From Xenorhabdus hominickii (GTDB lineage: Bacteria > Pseudomonadota > Gammaproteobacteria > Enterobacterales > Enterobacteriaceae): a stretch of 49,277 nucleotides of DNA. The position numbers were made by a program, and so were the translations under genes. This document shows, one piece after another, positions 7,898 to 17,759 of the stretch. How positions within the stretch are numbered: position 1 is the stretch's first letter; every line of letters begins with the position of its first letter. The DNA lies in assembly GCF_002632725.1 (NCBI RefSeq), contig NZ_NJAI01000004.1, forward strand, positions 11,810-61,086, in the 5' to 3' direction. The notes beneath the pieces were generated by a model that saw only the letters and a program-made list of their open reading frames with translations, was not told where the DNA came from and searched no databases.

Positions 7898-8040
7898 TAT
7901 ACCTGTCGTCTTTCAAGTTGCAGCTTTGTTGTCTATGCTCACTCACCCCAGTCACGTAGTTATAAACATAGAATTAGCAATGCTGCTGGGGATTCGTTCC
8001 CAAGACATAAGCGCGGCATCTTGAAATCCATTGGGCATAG
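7898..8040. repeat. ERIC element
   Basis: The purN-speG gap contains an enterobacterial repetitive intergenic consensus element. CTCACTCACCCCAGTCAC (7939-7956) is the complement of the conserved GTGACTGGGGTGAG core, and GCTGCTGGGGATTCGTTCC (near 7982-8000) matches the second core. The two ends (TATACC...TTTCAAGTTGC and GCATCTTGAAATCC...GCATA) are inverted copies. Just before and overlapping it, GACAGGTGTAA (7876) pairs with TTATACCTGTC (7907), a hairpin that may end purMN transcription. Confidence 0.85.
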
Positions 8041-8126
8041 GTGATACTTTGCTGTAAGTTATCATTCAGTATTTATTTCTTTTTGAAAAATAAAGGTCAT
8101 TTCCCTTAAAAGCACTGAGGTATCTA

Positions 8127-8690
8127 ATGTCCAGTGGTTCCGAGTATCCGTCTGTAAGCTTACGTCCTCTCGAACGTGAAGATCTGCCTTTTGTTCACCA
8201 ACTCGATAATAATGCCAGCGTCATGCGTTACTGGTTTGAAGAGCCGTATGAAGCTTTTGTTGAGTTATCCGATCTCTATGACAAACATATCCACGACCAA
8301 AGTGAGCGCCGTTTTATCATTGAAAGCCTAAACTCCAAAGTTGGGTTAGTGGAATTAGTTGAAATTAATTATGTCCACCGCCGAGCAGAATTCCAAATTA
8401 TCATTGCTCCCGCTTATCAAGGGCAAGGCTATGCGACAGAAGCTGCTAAGCTTGCGATGGAATACGCTTTTGCTGTCCTCAATCTTTACAAGCTGTACCT
8501 AATTGTTGATAAAGAAAATGCGAAGGCTATTCATATATACAATAAGTTAGGGTTTCATACTGAAGGCGAATTAATCGATGAATTTTTTGTAAACGGCTCT
8601 TATCATACAGCCATTCGGATGTGTACTTTCCAGCACCACTATTTTGCCAATAAAGCCCGTCAATCCCAGACTAACGTGCTAGTTTATTAA
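8127..8690 (+). CDS. speG: Spermidine N1-acetyltransferase
   Basis: SpeG acetylates spermidine (and spermine) with acetyl-CoA, preventing polyamine toxicity, in the cytosol. The 187-residue protein carries the SpeG signature [22 protein letters not shown] in its first third (allosteric polyamine site), RRAEFQIII near residue 89 and the acetyl-CoA loop [13 protein letters not shown] near residue 101. Length and sequence follow E. coli SpeG closely. In E. coli speG lies elsewhere; here it is 42 bases upstream of ppk and may be cotranscribed with it. Confidence 0.96.
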   Translation: MSSGSEYPSVSLRPLEREDLPFVHQLDNNASVMRYWFEEPYEAFVELSDLYDKHIHDQSERRFIIESLNSKVGLVELVEINYVHRRAEFQIIIAPAYQGQGYATEAAKLAMEYAFAVLNLYKLYLIVDKENAKAIHIYNKLGFHTEGELIDEFFVNGSYHTAIRMCTFQHHYFANKARQSQTNVLVY

Positions 8691-8732
8691 ACGCTAACCG
8701 CTAAACTGAATGGAAAACTAAATGGAGTAGTA

Positions 8733-10802
8733 ATGTCCCACGATCGTCTCTATACCGAAAAAGAACTGAGCTGGCTCTCTTTCAACGAACGTGTACTTCA
8801 AGAAGCAGCTGACAAAAGTAACCCGCTGATTGAAAGAATGAGGTTTTTAGGGATCTACTCCAATAACTTGGATGAGTTTTATAAAGTTCGCTTTGCCGAT
8901 GTAAAACGGCGCATTCTTATCAGTGAAGAACAGGGCTCAGCCACCAACTCTCGCCAGTTATTGAAAAAAATCCAGGCTAAAGTTGTCAAAATCGATCAGG
9001 AATTTGATGATCTTTACAACGACCTACTGTTGGAAATGGCGCGTAACCAGATTTTTCTGATCAATGAACGGCAGATATCTCCAAATCAACAAATTTGGCT
9101 GAGGCAATATTTCCGTCAACATTTACGCCCTCACATTACGCCGATTGTTATCAACACAGAAACCAATCTGGTTGAATTTTTGAAGGATGATTATACTTAT
9201 TTGGCTGTTGAAATTATCCGCGGACAAGAAACGCAATATGCTTTGCTGGAAATTCCATCAGATAAAGTACCTCGTTTTGTCAATCTGCCACCAGAAATGC
9301 CCCGCAGACGCAAGTCAATGATATTACTTGATAATATTCTTCGTTACACGCTGGATGAAATTTTCAAAGGGTTCTTCGATTACGACACCTTAAACGTCTA
9401 TTCCATGAAAATGACCCGTGATTCCGAATATGATTTAGCAACGGAAATGGAATCCAGCTTACTGGAGCTGATGTCTTCCACACTGAAACAAAGGCTGACA
9501 GCAGAGCCAGTGAGATTTGCCTATCAGCGTAATATGCCTGATGAGATGGTGGAGCTCTTGCGTAGTAAGCTTGGGCTTTCGAATGACGACTCCGTGGTTG
9601 CTGGTGGCCGCTATCATAATTTTAAAGATTTCATTAAATTTCCCAACGAAGGTAAACGTAATTTACTGAATAAATCGATGCCACGGCTGCGACATACTTG
9701 GTTCGACCATTTCCGCAATGGTTTCGATGCCATTCGTGAACGGGATGTCCTGCTCTATTACCCTTACCATACATTCGAACATGTATTGGAATTGCTGCGA
9801 CAAGCCTCTTTTGACCCCAGTGTGCTTTCTATCAAGATTAATATCTATCGTGTTGCAAAAGACTCACGCATTATTGACTCCATGATCCATGCCGCACACA
9901 ACGGCAAGAAAGTTACCGTCGTGGTGGAATTGCAAGCACGTTTTGATGAAGAAGCGAATATCCACTGGGCTAAGCGCCTGACTGAAGCCGGAGTGCATGT
10001 TATTTTCTCCGCTCCAGGCCTGAAAATCCACGCTAAGTTGTTTGTTATTTCGCGCTTGGAAGGGGATAAAATCATTCGTTACGCTCATATCGGTACGGGA
10101 AACTTCAATGAAAAAACTGCACGTTTATATACCGATTATTCTCTGCTGACCGCAGATCCTGAAGTCACCAATGAAGTTCGCCGGGTATTTAACTTTATTG
10201 AAAACCCTTATCGCCCGGTTAAATTTGATAATTTAATGGTATCTCCCCAAAATTCACGGGCTATGCTCAACCGCTTAATTACTCAGGAAATCGAAAATGC
10301 AAAAGCGGGTGAAACAGCAGGCATTACGCTAAAAATCAATAATCTGGTCGATAAAGAGCTGGTAGATCGTCTATATGATGCCTCTGAAGCGGGTGTCAAA
10401 GTTCGTATCCTGGTGCGAGGCATGTGCTCTTTGGTGCCTAATCAGCCCGGCTTTAGTGAAAATATTCAGGTCACCAGTATTGTGGATCGTTTCCTCGAAC
10501 ACGATCGCGTTTATGTTTTCACCAATAAAGGTGATGAAAAAATTTTCCTTTCCTCGGCAGACTGGATGACCCGCAATATCGATTATCGAATTGAAGTTGC
10601 CGTTTGTTTACTCGATCCAATGTTAAAACAACAGGTTATGGATATTCTCGAATTGCAGTTCAATGATACCGTCAAAGCACGTTATATCGATAAAGAGTTG
10701 AGTAATCGCTATGTACCACGCGGAAATAAGCGTAAGATTCGCGCTCAGATTGCTGTTTATGATTACCTGAAAAACCTCGAACAACCGGAACCAAGAGCCT
10801 GA
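8733..10802 (+). CDS. ppk1: Polyphosphate kinase 1
   Basis: PPK1 makes inorganic polyphosphate reversibly from ATP and is membrane-associated. The 689-residue length matches E. coli PPK. The N-terminal domain starts [17 protein letters not shown]. Two phospholipase-D-like catalytic domains follow: [10 protein letters not shown] with the active-site His, then [20 protein letters not shown], then [26 protein letters not shown] in the last quarter. AATGGAGTAGT precedes the ATG. It is followed by ppx after 3 bases, the standard synthesis/degradation operon. Confidence 0.98.
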   Translation: MSHDRLYTEKELSWLSFNERVLQEAADKSNPLIERMRFLGIYSNNLDEFYKVRFADVKRRILISEEQGSATNSRQLLKKIQAKVVKIDQEFDDLYNDLLLEMARNQIFLINERQISPNQQIWLRQYFRQHLRPHITPIVINTETNLVEFLKDDYTYLAVEIIRGQETQYALLEIPSDKVPRFVNLPPEMPRRRKSMILLDNILRYTLDEIFKGFFDYDTLNVYSMKMTRDSEYDLATEMESSLLELMSSTLKQRLTAEPVRFAYQRNMPDEMVELLRSKLGLSNDDSVVAGGRYHNFKDFIKFPNEGKRNLLNKSMPRLRHTWFDHFRNGFDAIRERDVLLYYPYHTFEHVLELLRQASFDPSVLSIKINIYRVAKDSRIIDSMIHAAHNGKKVTVVVELQARFDEEANIHWAKRLTEAGVHVIFSAPGLKIHAKLFVISRLEGDKIIRYAHIGTGNFNEKTARLYTDYSLLTADPEVTNEVRRVFNFIENPYRPVKFDNLMVSPQNSRAMLNRLITQEIENAKAGETAGITLKINNLVDKELVDRLYDASEAGVKVRILVRGMCSLVPNQPGFSENIQVTSIVDRFLEHDRVYVFTNKGDEKIFLSSADWMTRNIDYRIEVAVCLLDPMLKQQVMDILELQFNDTVKARYIDKELSNRYVPRGNKRKIRAQIAVYDYLKNLEQPEPRA

Positions 10803-10805
10803 TCT

Positions 10806-12338
10806 ATGCCGTTGAAACATGACAAACCCATGCCCAAACCCCAGGAAATTGCCACTATTGATTTGGGCTCCAATAGCTTTCATATGGTTATCGCCCGTAT
10901 TGTGAACGGTGCGTTACAAGTTATTGGACGTTTAAAAAAGCGGGTATACCTTGCCGATGGTTTAGACAACAAAAATGAATTAAGTGAAGAAGCCATAAAC
11001 CGTGGCCTGACCTGCCTTTCACTATTTGCCGAACGATTGCAGGGGGTTTCTGCGGATAATGTCTGTCTGGTGGGAACACATAGCTTACGTGAAGCCACCA
11101 ACGCACAAGAGTTTTTAAAACGGGCGAAAGAAGTTATTCCCTATCCGGTTGAAATTATCTCCGGCTATGAAGAAGCCCGTCTGATTTTTATGGGGGTTGA
11201 GCACACTCAGCCAGAAAAAGGCCGCAAGCTGGTCATTGATATCGGCGGAGGTTCAACAGAGCTGGTTATCGGTGAAGACTTCGAGCCTCTACTTATCGAA
11301 AGCCGCCGTATGGGCTGTGTCAGTTTTGCCCGCCAGTTCTTTCCTGATGGTGTGATCAATGAGCACTATTTTCGCAAAGCACGCCTTCAGGCGGCAAACA
11401 AATTGGAAAATCTCGTCTGGCAATTTCGTACAAAAGGCTGGGATTTTGCCTTAGGTGCATCAGGAACGATCAAAGCCGTCCACAGTTTGTTGGTCGAATC
11501 GGGTGAAAAAGATGGACTGATTACACCTGAACGCCTGAATATGCTGGTAAAACGCGTCCTGAAATACAAAAATTTCAACGCACTAGAGCTACCGGGACTG
11601 TCTGATGACCGCAAACAGACTTTTGTTCCCGGCCTTGCCATCTTGTGTGGTGTTTTTGATGCCCTGCATATTGAAGAATTACGCTTGTCTCATGGGGCAT
11701 TGCGGGAAGGCGTACTTTACGAAATGGAAGATCGCTTCCGCCACAAAGATATTCGTCAGCGAACCGCCAAAAGCCTTGCCGAGCATTATAACATCGATCG
11801 GGAACAAGCTGACCGAGTTTGGAATACCGCCAAAAATCTTTACGAACAATGGGCAGAACAAAATCCCAAACGAATACAACCACAACTGGAATCCATTCTG
11901 CTCTGGGCTGCTATGCTGCATGAAGTCGGTTTAAGCATCAATCTGAGTGGGCTGCAACGGCATTCCGCTTACATCCTGCAACATGCCGATCTGCCGGGAT
12001 TTAACCAAGAACAGCAATTATTATTGGCAACACTGGTGCGTTATCACCGCAAAGCGGTCAAAGTTCATGAACATCCCCGCTTTTATATTTTCAAGAAAAA
12101 ACAGTATCTCCCTATGCTGAAAATATTGCGGCTGGCTACATTACTCAATAACCAACGCCAATCTACCACGACACCGGACACACTAAGGCTCAAAACTGAT
12201 CACGGCCACTGGACGCTCTATCTGCCACCAAACTACTTAACGCAAAATGCCCTTGTTCAACTTGATCTGGAAAAAGAACAGGATTATTGGAGTGACGTAA
12301 CGGGCTGGAATTTACACATTGAAGAAGAATCGACTTAA
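10806..12338 (+). CDS. ppx: Exopolyphosphatase
   Basis: Ppx removes terminal phosphates from polyphosphate; it also belongs to the GppA family. At 510 residues it matches E. coli Ppx. [17 protein letters not shown] near residue 18 is the first ASKHA phosphate loop, [10 protein letters not shown] lies near residue 118, and [14 protein letters not shown] near residue 142 is the second. The HD-like C-terminal part holds [14 protein letters not shown]. It sits 3 bases after ppk, so the two are coexpressed. Confidence 0.97.
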   Translation: MPLKHDKPMPKPQEIATIDLGSNSFHMVIARIVNGALQVIGRLKKRVYLADGLDNKNELSEEAINRGLTCLSLFAERLQGVSADNVCLVGTHSLREATNAQEFLKRAKEVIPYPVEIISGYEEARLIFMGVEHTQPEKGRKLVIDIGGGSTELVIGEDFEPLLIESRRMGCVSFARQFFPDGVINEHYFRKARLQAANKLENLVWQFRTKGWDFALGASGTIKAVHSLLVESGEKDGLITPERLNMLVKRVLKYKNFNALELPGLSDDRKQTFVPGLAILCGVFDALHIEELRLSHGALREGVLYEMEDRFRHKDIRQRTAKSLAEHYNIDREQADRVWNTAKNLYEQWAEQNPKRIQPQLESILLWAAMLHEVGLSINLSGLQRHSAYILQHADLPGFNQEQQLLLATLVRYHRKAVKVHEHPRFYIFKKKQYLPMLKILRLATLLNNQRQSTTTPDTLRLKTDHGHWTLYLPPNYLTQNALVQLDLEKEQDYWSDVTGWNLHIEEEST

Positions 12339-12350
12339 CAATATCGCGTT

Positions 12351-12524
12351 ATGAAAAGAAAAAAGAAAACTGCTCAGATTACAAAATTGATACTGTTTAT
12401 CAGCTTCTTAATTTTATTTGGGCGTTTTATCTATTCATTCATAGTTGCACTGGAACATCACCAGCAAACACAGCAGCAATTGGTGGAACCTCTCAGCAGT
12501 CCGGAAACAAAACGTCCCCAATAA
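12351..12524 (+). CDS. yfgG: YfgG-family small membrane protein (DUF2633), 57 aa
   Basis: This short gene begins 12 bases after ppx. The product starts with a basic MKRKKKTAQITK, followed by one membrane helix LILFISFLILFGRFIYSFIVA and a hydrophilic tail. The LISFxxxFGRFIYS sequence is that of E. coli YfgG, which also lies near ppk-ppx. YfgG is a single-pass inner-membrane protein linked in the literature to metal (nickel/cobalt) stress; its mechanism is not settled. Conserved position and sequence make this a real gene despite its size. Confidence 0.85.
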   Translation: MKRKKKTAQITKLILFISFLILFGRFIYSFIVALEHHQQTQQQLVEPLSSPETKRPQ

Positions 12525-12643
12525 ATTTTGAATTGCAAAGTATCGCTATTATGTTGGTTGTTGGGGGCAATGTTCCAGACTATGTTATGGTTATATTACT
12601 GTGATCATCTGATCGCCCTATTTTTTTGCCCTAAAGGTACACC

Positions 12644-14107
12644 ATGCTACAACCGGCCTTTACACCAGATAATGCGACTGCTGCCAGCAAGTACTCTCAA
12701 AAATTGGTACATGTTCGTCAACACTTACTTTCACTGTTCATAAATGACAAACTCTTTGTCGATAAATTATTGGATCAAACAGATGATCCTTCAGCCATCA
12801 GCGACGAACAATTATTAGAAAAAATAGAAGAAGTCAAGGCACTGCTGACCAGTCTACATGCCGCCGATATTGCTGATATTCTGGAAGCTTTACCCTATGA
12901 TGAGCGTCTGGCTTTATGGCGATTGATCGACAACCATCAGCGCGGTGAGGTTCTGGTGGAAGCCTCAATCCCTGTCTGGGATAATTTAATCAAAGACATG
13001 TCTGACGTTGAGCTATTGCGAGCTATCGGTGCGCTGCACGTAGATGAACAAGCTTACATCGCGGAGCACTTGCCCCGGGATACCACACGCCGCCTACTGA
13101 CTTATCTGGAACCGAGTCAACGCAACCGCATCCGCGAAGTATTGCAGTATCACAAGGACAGTATCGGTCAGATGATGGATTTTGAATTAGTGACAGTACG
13201 AGGAAACATTACCCTCAGTACAGTTCAGCGTTTTTTACGTTCCCGAGGCGCTATTCCCGAAACGACGGATAAAATTTTTGTTATTGATCGTAACAACCGC
13301 CTTCAAGGGGAACTTCCTCTCACAACTTTGCTGACCAATGTACAGAACAAATTGGTTTCCGAAGTGATGAATACGGATACCGTAACTTTCTCACCAGAGC
13401 AAAAAGGTGAAGATGCCGCCAGTGCGTTCGAGCGTTACGACTTAATTTCCGCCGCCGTGGTGGATAATAATGGGCGCTTGATGGGGCGCCTGACCGTTGA
13501 GGATATCGTTGATACCTTGAGTGAAGAGACTGATACCAATATCCGGCGCATGGGTGGTTTAAGTCGTGAAGAAGACGTCTTCGCACCGGTTGGGCAAGCT
13601 GTGAAAACCCGTTGGACATGGCTCGCCATTAACCTATGTACAGCTTTTGTGGCCTCGCGTGTCATTGGTTTGTTTGAACATACCATTTCCCAACTTGTTG
13701 CCCTTGCAACACTGATGCCCATTGTAGCCGGTATCGGCGGTAACACGGGCAATCAAACCATCACTATGATCGTTCGGGCATTGGCACTCCACCAAATCCA
13801 AACAGGCAGCTATTCCTATCTATTATTGAGGGAACTAGGTGTCGCACTGATTAACGGCGTCATTTGGGGTGGACTCATGGGCATAATCACTTATCTGCTC
13901 TATGGTGACCTTGCGATGGGCGGTGTCATGACAATGGCGATGATTTTAAACCTGCTGATGGCCGCGTTGATGGGGGTGTTGATCCCCTTTATCATGATGA
14001 AGCTGAGAAGAGACCCGGCAATTGGCTCCAGTGTGATGATTACTGCTATTACGGATACCGGTGGGTTCTTTATCTTTTTGGGGCTAGCAACGCTGTTTTT
14101 AGTTTGA
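12644..14107 (+). CDS. mgtE: MgtE-type magnesium transporter
   Basis: MgtE is a Mg2+-gated inner-membrane channel. The 487-residue protein has the family layout: an N-terminal helical MgtE_N domain (HAADIADILEALPYDERLAL near residue 77), two CBS domains from about residue 185 (VSEVMNTDTVTFSPEQKGED and GRLMGRLTVEDIVDTL), then a C-terminal block of five membrane segments with PIVAGIGGNTGNQTITMIVRAL, the pore-lining sequence. AAAGGT precedes the ATG. No M-box leader is visible in the 119-base upstream gap, so control is probably through the CBS sensor itself. Confidence 0.96.
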   Translation: MLQPAFTPDNATAASKYSQKLVHVRQHLLSLFINDKLFVDKLLDQTDDPSAISDEQLLEKIEEVKALLTSLHAADIADILEALPYDERLALWRLIDNHQRGEVLVEASIPVWDNLIKDMSDVELLRAIGALHVDEQAYIAEHLPRDTTRRLLTYLEPSQRNRIREVLQYHKDSIGQMMDFELVTVRGNITLSTVQRFLRSRGAIPETTDKIFVIDRNNRLQGELPLTTLLTNVQNKLVSEVMNTDTVTFSPEQKGEDAASAFERYDLISAAVVDNNGRLMGRLTVEDIVDTLSEETDTNIRRMGGLSREEDVFAPVGQAVKTRWTWLAINLCTAFVASRVIGLFEHTISQLVALATLMPIVAGIGGNTGNQTITMIVRALALHQIQTGSYSYLLLRELGVALINGVIWGGLMGIITYLLYGDLAMGGVMTMAMILNLLMAALMGVLIPFIMMKLRRDPAIGSSVMITAITDTGGFFIFLGLATLFLV

Positions 14108-14211
14108 ATTTTGATTTAGGTATGCTGACTTTGTATTAATTGGCAGATACGCAATAAATATCAAACTTTATCCTACCAGCAATTTGAGACGTATTGGATA
14201 GCATAGAGATA

Positions 14212-14237
14212 CGCCGATTTATCAATCGGCGTTTTTT
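14212..14237 (+). terminator. Rho-independent terminator after mgtE
   Basis: CGCCGAT pairs with ATCGGCG around a 6-base loop and is followed by TTTTTTC. It lies about 100 bases after the mgtE stop and faces the convergent hcp gene. Confidence 0.8.
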
Positions 14238-14243
14238 CAATTA

Positions 14244-14723
14244 TCAATACACTCTATCATCCCAGACACTATATCCAGAAGTTCCTGCCATATGGTGACG
14301 GCAAATAATATCTTTATATTTGATAGAAACCATTTCTTCCGGTTGAGCTTCCGTATGGTTGACACTGTGCGGGTAGTCCGGTGATAACTCAATAATCGTC
14401 GCATCACGGCACTCAATGGAATAATATAATTCCTGTGCCCCTGATTGTGCTGTGCGATAAAAATCAAATTTCAGATTCAGTGTTTCATTATCTGAAATTG
14501 CCATCATCAATAATGGTGATGATTTATCTTGCGGTTTTACAAATACAATTGGACTATGGTTAACATTTTGTTCTCTGTGAATGGAATGATGTAGTTTTAA
14601 TACAAAAATTTCATTCTCATGACCTGCTTGATATTTATTGCCAATGGATTCAACAGAAGAACAACCTTGTGAAATCAACCCCTGTTTATCTCCCTGCAAT
14701 GTTAAATAGATCATATTTGCCAT
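14244..14723 (-). CDS. hcp: Hcp-family type VI secretion tube protein
   Basis: Hcp hexamers stack into the inner tube of the type VI secretion system and carry or act as effectors. The 159-residue protein begins MANMIYLTLQGDKQGLIS and contains QGCSSVESIGNKYQAGHENE, SSPLLMMAISDNETLNLKFDFYR and a C-terminal KYKDIICRHHMAGTSGYSVWDDRVY, the conserved Hcp1 layout with no C-terminal effector extension. No other T6SS structural gene is adjacent, so it is an orphan copy. Two broken genes upstream on the same strand look like an effector and a lipoprotein. Confidence 0.9.
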   Translation of the reverse strand: MANMIYLTLQGDKQGLISQGCSSVESIGNKYQAGHENEIFVLKLHHSIHREQNVNHSPIVFVKPQDKSSPLLMMAISDNETLNLKFDFYRTAQSGAQELYYSIECRDATIIELSPDYPHSVNHTEAQPEEMVSIKYKDIICRHHMAGTSGYSVWDDRVY

Positions 14724-14899
14724 GATAACTTCCTGTTTTGGTTAAGGTTCATAATGTACAATAAAACAGTGTTAATATACCTCTAAATACAGTGGATTGT
14801 GTATAAAAAATGCGATGTAATCACTATATGATAAAAGTCCAACCTTAAATTTACCTCACTGCATAACTCCATAAAAAAGTCAATATTACTTTAGGCGAA

Positions 14900-15186
14900 T
14901 TAAATATCATAATAATTCATAATTTCTATTTTTTTAGTATCATTTTTGTATTTTTCCTTAAGTTTTTTCTGCAATTCTCTTGCTTTCGTACAATATTTAT
15001 CAATATCATCTTCTACTTCTTTCCTTTGTTCATCAGACAAATTATTATCCCACTCATCCGCTAAATGCTGACAATCTTCCACATTATCTATATACTCTTG
15101 TGAATCTTTTGGGATATTATTTTCTGACGTCCATGTGCACCCACATAAAAAAATAACATAATACATGCCACTGTTAATTTTTTCAT
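14900..15186 (-). pseudogene. Putative lipoprotein with a frameshifted signal peptide
   Basis: The main frame codes for a charged, helical protein (about 88 aa) beginning MYYVIFLCGCTWTSEN, with LCGC as a lipobox but no basic N-terminus. A better start at 15186 (MKKLTVACIM, with an AGGT ribosome-binding site) is one base out of frame. The two meet at a run of seven A's (T's on the coding strand) at 15147-15153; one extra base would give MKKLTVACIMLFFLCGC, a textbook lipoprotein signal. It is either a slippage mutation, phase variation or an assembly error. The product is a candidate periplasmic immunity lipoprotein for the peptidase remnant upstream. Confidence 0.6.
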
Positions 15187-15187
15187 A

Positions 15188-15615
15188 TTACCTACCATTG
15201 CTAGACCAATGAGGTCTGTCTTTTGTACCACCGTGAAATTTTATCACTCCGTAGCTTTTACCTATATTATGCAATTCTTTATTCATTCCCTTGGAAGAGA
15301 CTTTATTAAATTACAGATTCCCCCTGTTTATTTTTAATATCTAAATTATTTTTCCATGTTATGCTTCCCTCAATTGCATTACCTTCAATATGTTGGCTTT
15401 TATAACGCTGGTGCAATTTTTAATCTTGTCATTCCATAATCCTACGTTTTCTGGTAACTCTTTCTCATGGTCTAAATGTTGAAAATATTGTTACTCTAGC
15501 TCCCGATTTCTTTAATTGTACAATAAAATCTTCTACATCAATTCTAAAGCTAAGTTTTAGATCTTTTGTGGAAGTACTTTCTGGATACCCATTTTTCACT
15601 ACTAAGTTCTTTCAT
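15188..15615 (-). pseudogene. Decayed M15-like peptidoglycan peptidase, probable T6SS effector
   Basis: Translating this stretch piecewise recovers a recognisable protein interrupted by stops and frameshifts. In order: MKELSSEKWVSRKYF; FIVQLKKSGARVTIFSTFRP followed by an in-frame TGA; YKSQHIEGNAIEGSITWKNN; and MNKELHNIGKSYGVIKFHGG with DRPHWSSNGR at the end. The SxHxxGxAI and PHW elements are those of M15-type (VanY-like) D,D-peptidases, with the usual Asp after AI replaced by Glu. The segment joining FRP to the His motif is shortened and scrambled. It ends 2 bases before the lipoprotein start, fitting an effector-immunity pair upstream of hcp. Confidence 0.65.
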
Positions 15616-16402
15616 AATACACTCTCTTTATTATTTTTTTAAAAAATGTTGCATGATATATTCATTTCATTATTTTTATTGTATAACAGCACCATAGTGA
15701 CAAATTATTGATAACTAAAAAATAATACTGGTATCGGCAGATTTCTTTATCTTCTAATTATATGAAAGACTATAAAATAATTAGACTATTCTTAGGTCAA
15801 AGAAATATTGGATAGTTTGTAAATAGAAACCAAACAACGCTGTTCAAGTGTTAGTGCTCCGCCAAAATTTATATCACTTGACTACACATCGATAACGTTA
15901 GACTTCGCGATTTATTGAATATGTTGACCTATCCAAACATTATCACATACAACAGATTTGTATCCTGTTATATATTATTCCCCTTATCTACACTTCCCCC
16001 TTTTTCTGATTTTCAGTTACCCGCTTTTGCCAAAACAGTAATAGGAAAATTTAGTACTGTTTGCATACCTATTTGGGGCCTTTTAATTATTAGTGCAATC
16101 TGTATTAACATGCGTTCAGGGAACACTACACCAGCACCCTTGATGAAAAAAACTATATTAAGTGTTTTGGTACACATTATATGTCTAAATTTTATATGAA
16201 ATTTCCTAAAATAATGCCTTGAATATAGCGTATTTTATATTAATGGATATTTTATCTCACACATCCTTTCTGCTAGTTGTAAATAATTGTAAAAATAACT
16301 CATTCATCCATTTAACATAATTTTCATTTTTGTTACATTCACCATCACGAACCTCATGAAAAATTAAGAATAAAAATATTATCTTTTTGACATAACCTCC
16401 AT
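15616..16402. other. AT-rich accessory gap without a supported gene
   Basis: About 790 bases with no convincing coding sequence. A 94-codon frame at 15915-16199 has no ribosome-binding site and no recognisable family. The stretch separates the decayed T6SS patch from the mdtABC promoter. Confidence 0.5.
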
Positions 16403-16420
16403 ATCTTCTTCATTATTGCC
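16403..16420 (+). promoter_or_regulatory. BaeR-like box upstream of mdtA
   Basis: ATCTTCTTCATTATTGCC agrees at 14 of 18 positions with the BaeR consensus known from E. coli (TTTTTCTCCATDATTGGC). It lies about 100 bases upstream of mdtA, as expected for envelope-stress control of the pump. Confidence 0.55.
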
Positions 16421-16520
16421 CCATTTCCATAAACTGCACTAATAATATATTCTTACACCTATTTGGCATAAGATGCTGCATGACTGATTACCGCCATAAC
16501 ATTGAGAGAATGTCGAGCAA

Positions 16521-17759
16521 ATGAATAACAAAAGCCGTTCCCATTTTTTACGACTCGCTGTCGCACTAACCATTATCGTCGCGGTAGTTTTTTTTGCGTG
16601 GAAACAATTCTACACGCCTACAACTCCTGATAAAACGCAAGGTTCAGAATCAAAACAGGGTGTACGTAACCCAGCCCAACCACCCGTGCAAGTGGCGATA
16701 GCTGAAATAAAATCTGTCCCCCATTATTTAAATGGATTAGGAACGGTTCAGGCAGAAAATACAGTGACGGTTACCAGTCTTGAGGAAGGTCAATTAATGG
16801 CACTGCATTTTAATGAAGGCCAATACGTTAAAAAAGGTGATTTACTTGCAGAAATTGACCCTCGTTCTCTTCAGGTCAAGTTGGCAAAGGCTCAGGGGCT
16901 GTATGCCAAAAATCAGGCTACATTGACCAATGCCAGACAGGATTTAATCCGCTATCAACAATTGGCGAAAAATAAACTGATATCCCAGCAAGATCTGGAT
17001 AATAAAATCTTATTGGTTCGCCAGACCGAAGCCAGCTTGAAAACCGATCAATCAGATATCGACGAAGCTAAACTGAAATTAACCCATAGCCGTATCATTG
17101 CACCTATTTCCGGCCGTGTCGGGCTAAAACAAATTGATGTCGGCAATTATATCTCTGGTGCGGGTGGAACGCCGATTGTCGTTATTACGCAAATCGATCC
17201 CATTGATGTGCTGTTTTCTCTGCCTGAAAATGATATCGGCACCGTGTTGAAGGCTCAGAAGAATCACGAAAGTGTTACCGTTAGCGTTTGGGATCGCAAT
17301 AATCAACAAGAATTGACGCAAGGCAAGTTACTCAGTATCGATAATAAGATTGATGTCGCCACTGGAACGATCAAAATGAAAGCTCAGTTTGATAATCAAA
17401 ACAATCTGCTGTTTCCTAATCAATTCGTCAACATTCAGATAAAAGTCGATACGCTGCAAAATGTCGTAGTGATCCCAAATACAGGGTTACAAATGGGAAA
17501 TACTGGTAATTTCGTCTGGAAAGTAGATAAAGAAAATAAGGTGAGTAAACAAAAAATCATCGTCGGACTGCAAAACAGTCAATTCATAGTCATCAACAGC
17601 GGTCTATCGGCGGGTGAGCAAGTTGTCACCGATGGCATTGATCAATTGACTGAGGGTGCCAAAGTTGAGATTGTTAAACCCTTGCCAGTTGAACCACTCA
17701 ATACCGACAACGATAAGAAACATGTAAAGCAATCAAACAATAACGCGGAGAGTTTGTAA
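16521..17759 (+). CDS. mdtA: MdtA, periplasmic adaptor of the MdtABC efflux pump
   Basis: MdtA links the MdtBC inner-membrane transporter to an outer-membrane channel (TolC in E. coli). The 412-residue protein has an N-terminal membrane anchor ([16 protein letters not shown], residues 12-27), a lipoyl half-motif with [20 protein letters not shown] near residue 88, a coiled-coil hairpin around 120-175 and the second lipoyl half with [18 protein letters not shown] near residue 194. Its TAA overlaps the mdtB ATG. Substrates in E. coli include bile salts, novobiocin and some siderophores. Confidence 0.95.
   Translation: MNNKSRSHFLRLAVALTIIVAVVFFAWKQFYTPTTPDKTQGSESKQGVRNPAQPPVQVAIAEIKSVPHYLNGLGTVQAENTVTVTSLEEGQLMALHFNEGQYVKKGDLLAEIDPRSLQVKLAKAQGLYAKNQATLTNARQDLIRYQQLAKNKLISQQDLDNKILLVRQTEASLKTDQSDIDEAKLKLTHSRIIAPISGRVGLKQIDVGNYISGAGGTPIVVITQIDPIDVLFSLPENDIGTVLKAQKNHESVTVSVWDRNNQQELTQGKLLSIDNKIDVATGTIKMKAQFDNQNNLLFPNQFVNIQIKVDTLQNVVVIPNTGLQMGNTGNFVWKVDKENKVSKQKIIVGLQNSQFIVINSGLSAGEQVVTDGIDQLTEGAKVEIVKPLPVEPLNTDNDKKHVKQSNNNAESL

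Noticed and set aside
15915..16199. 94-codon open frame with hydrophobic stretches upstream of mdtA
   Set aside because: No ribosome-binding site, no recognisable family, and base composition like the surrounding non-coding DNA.
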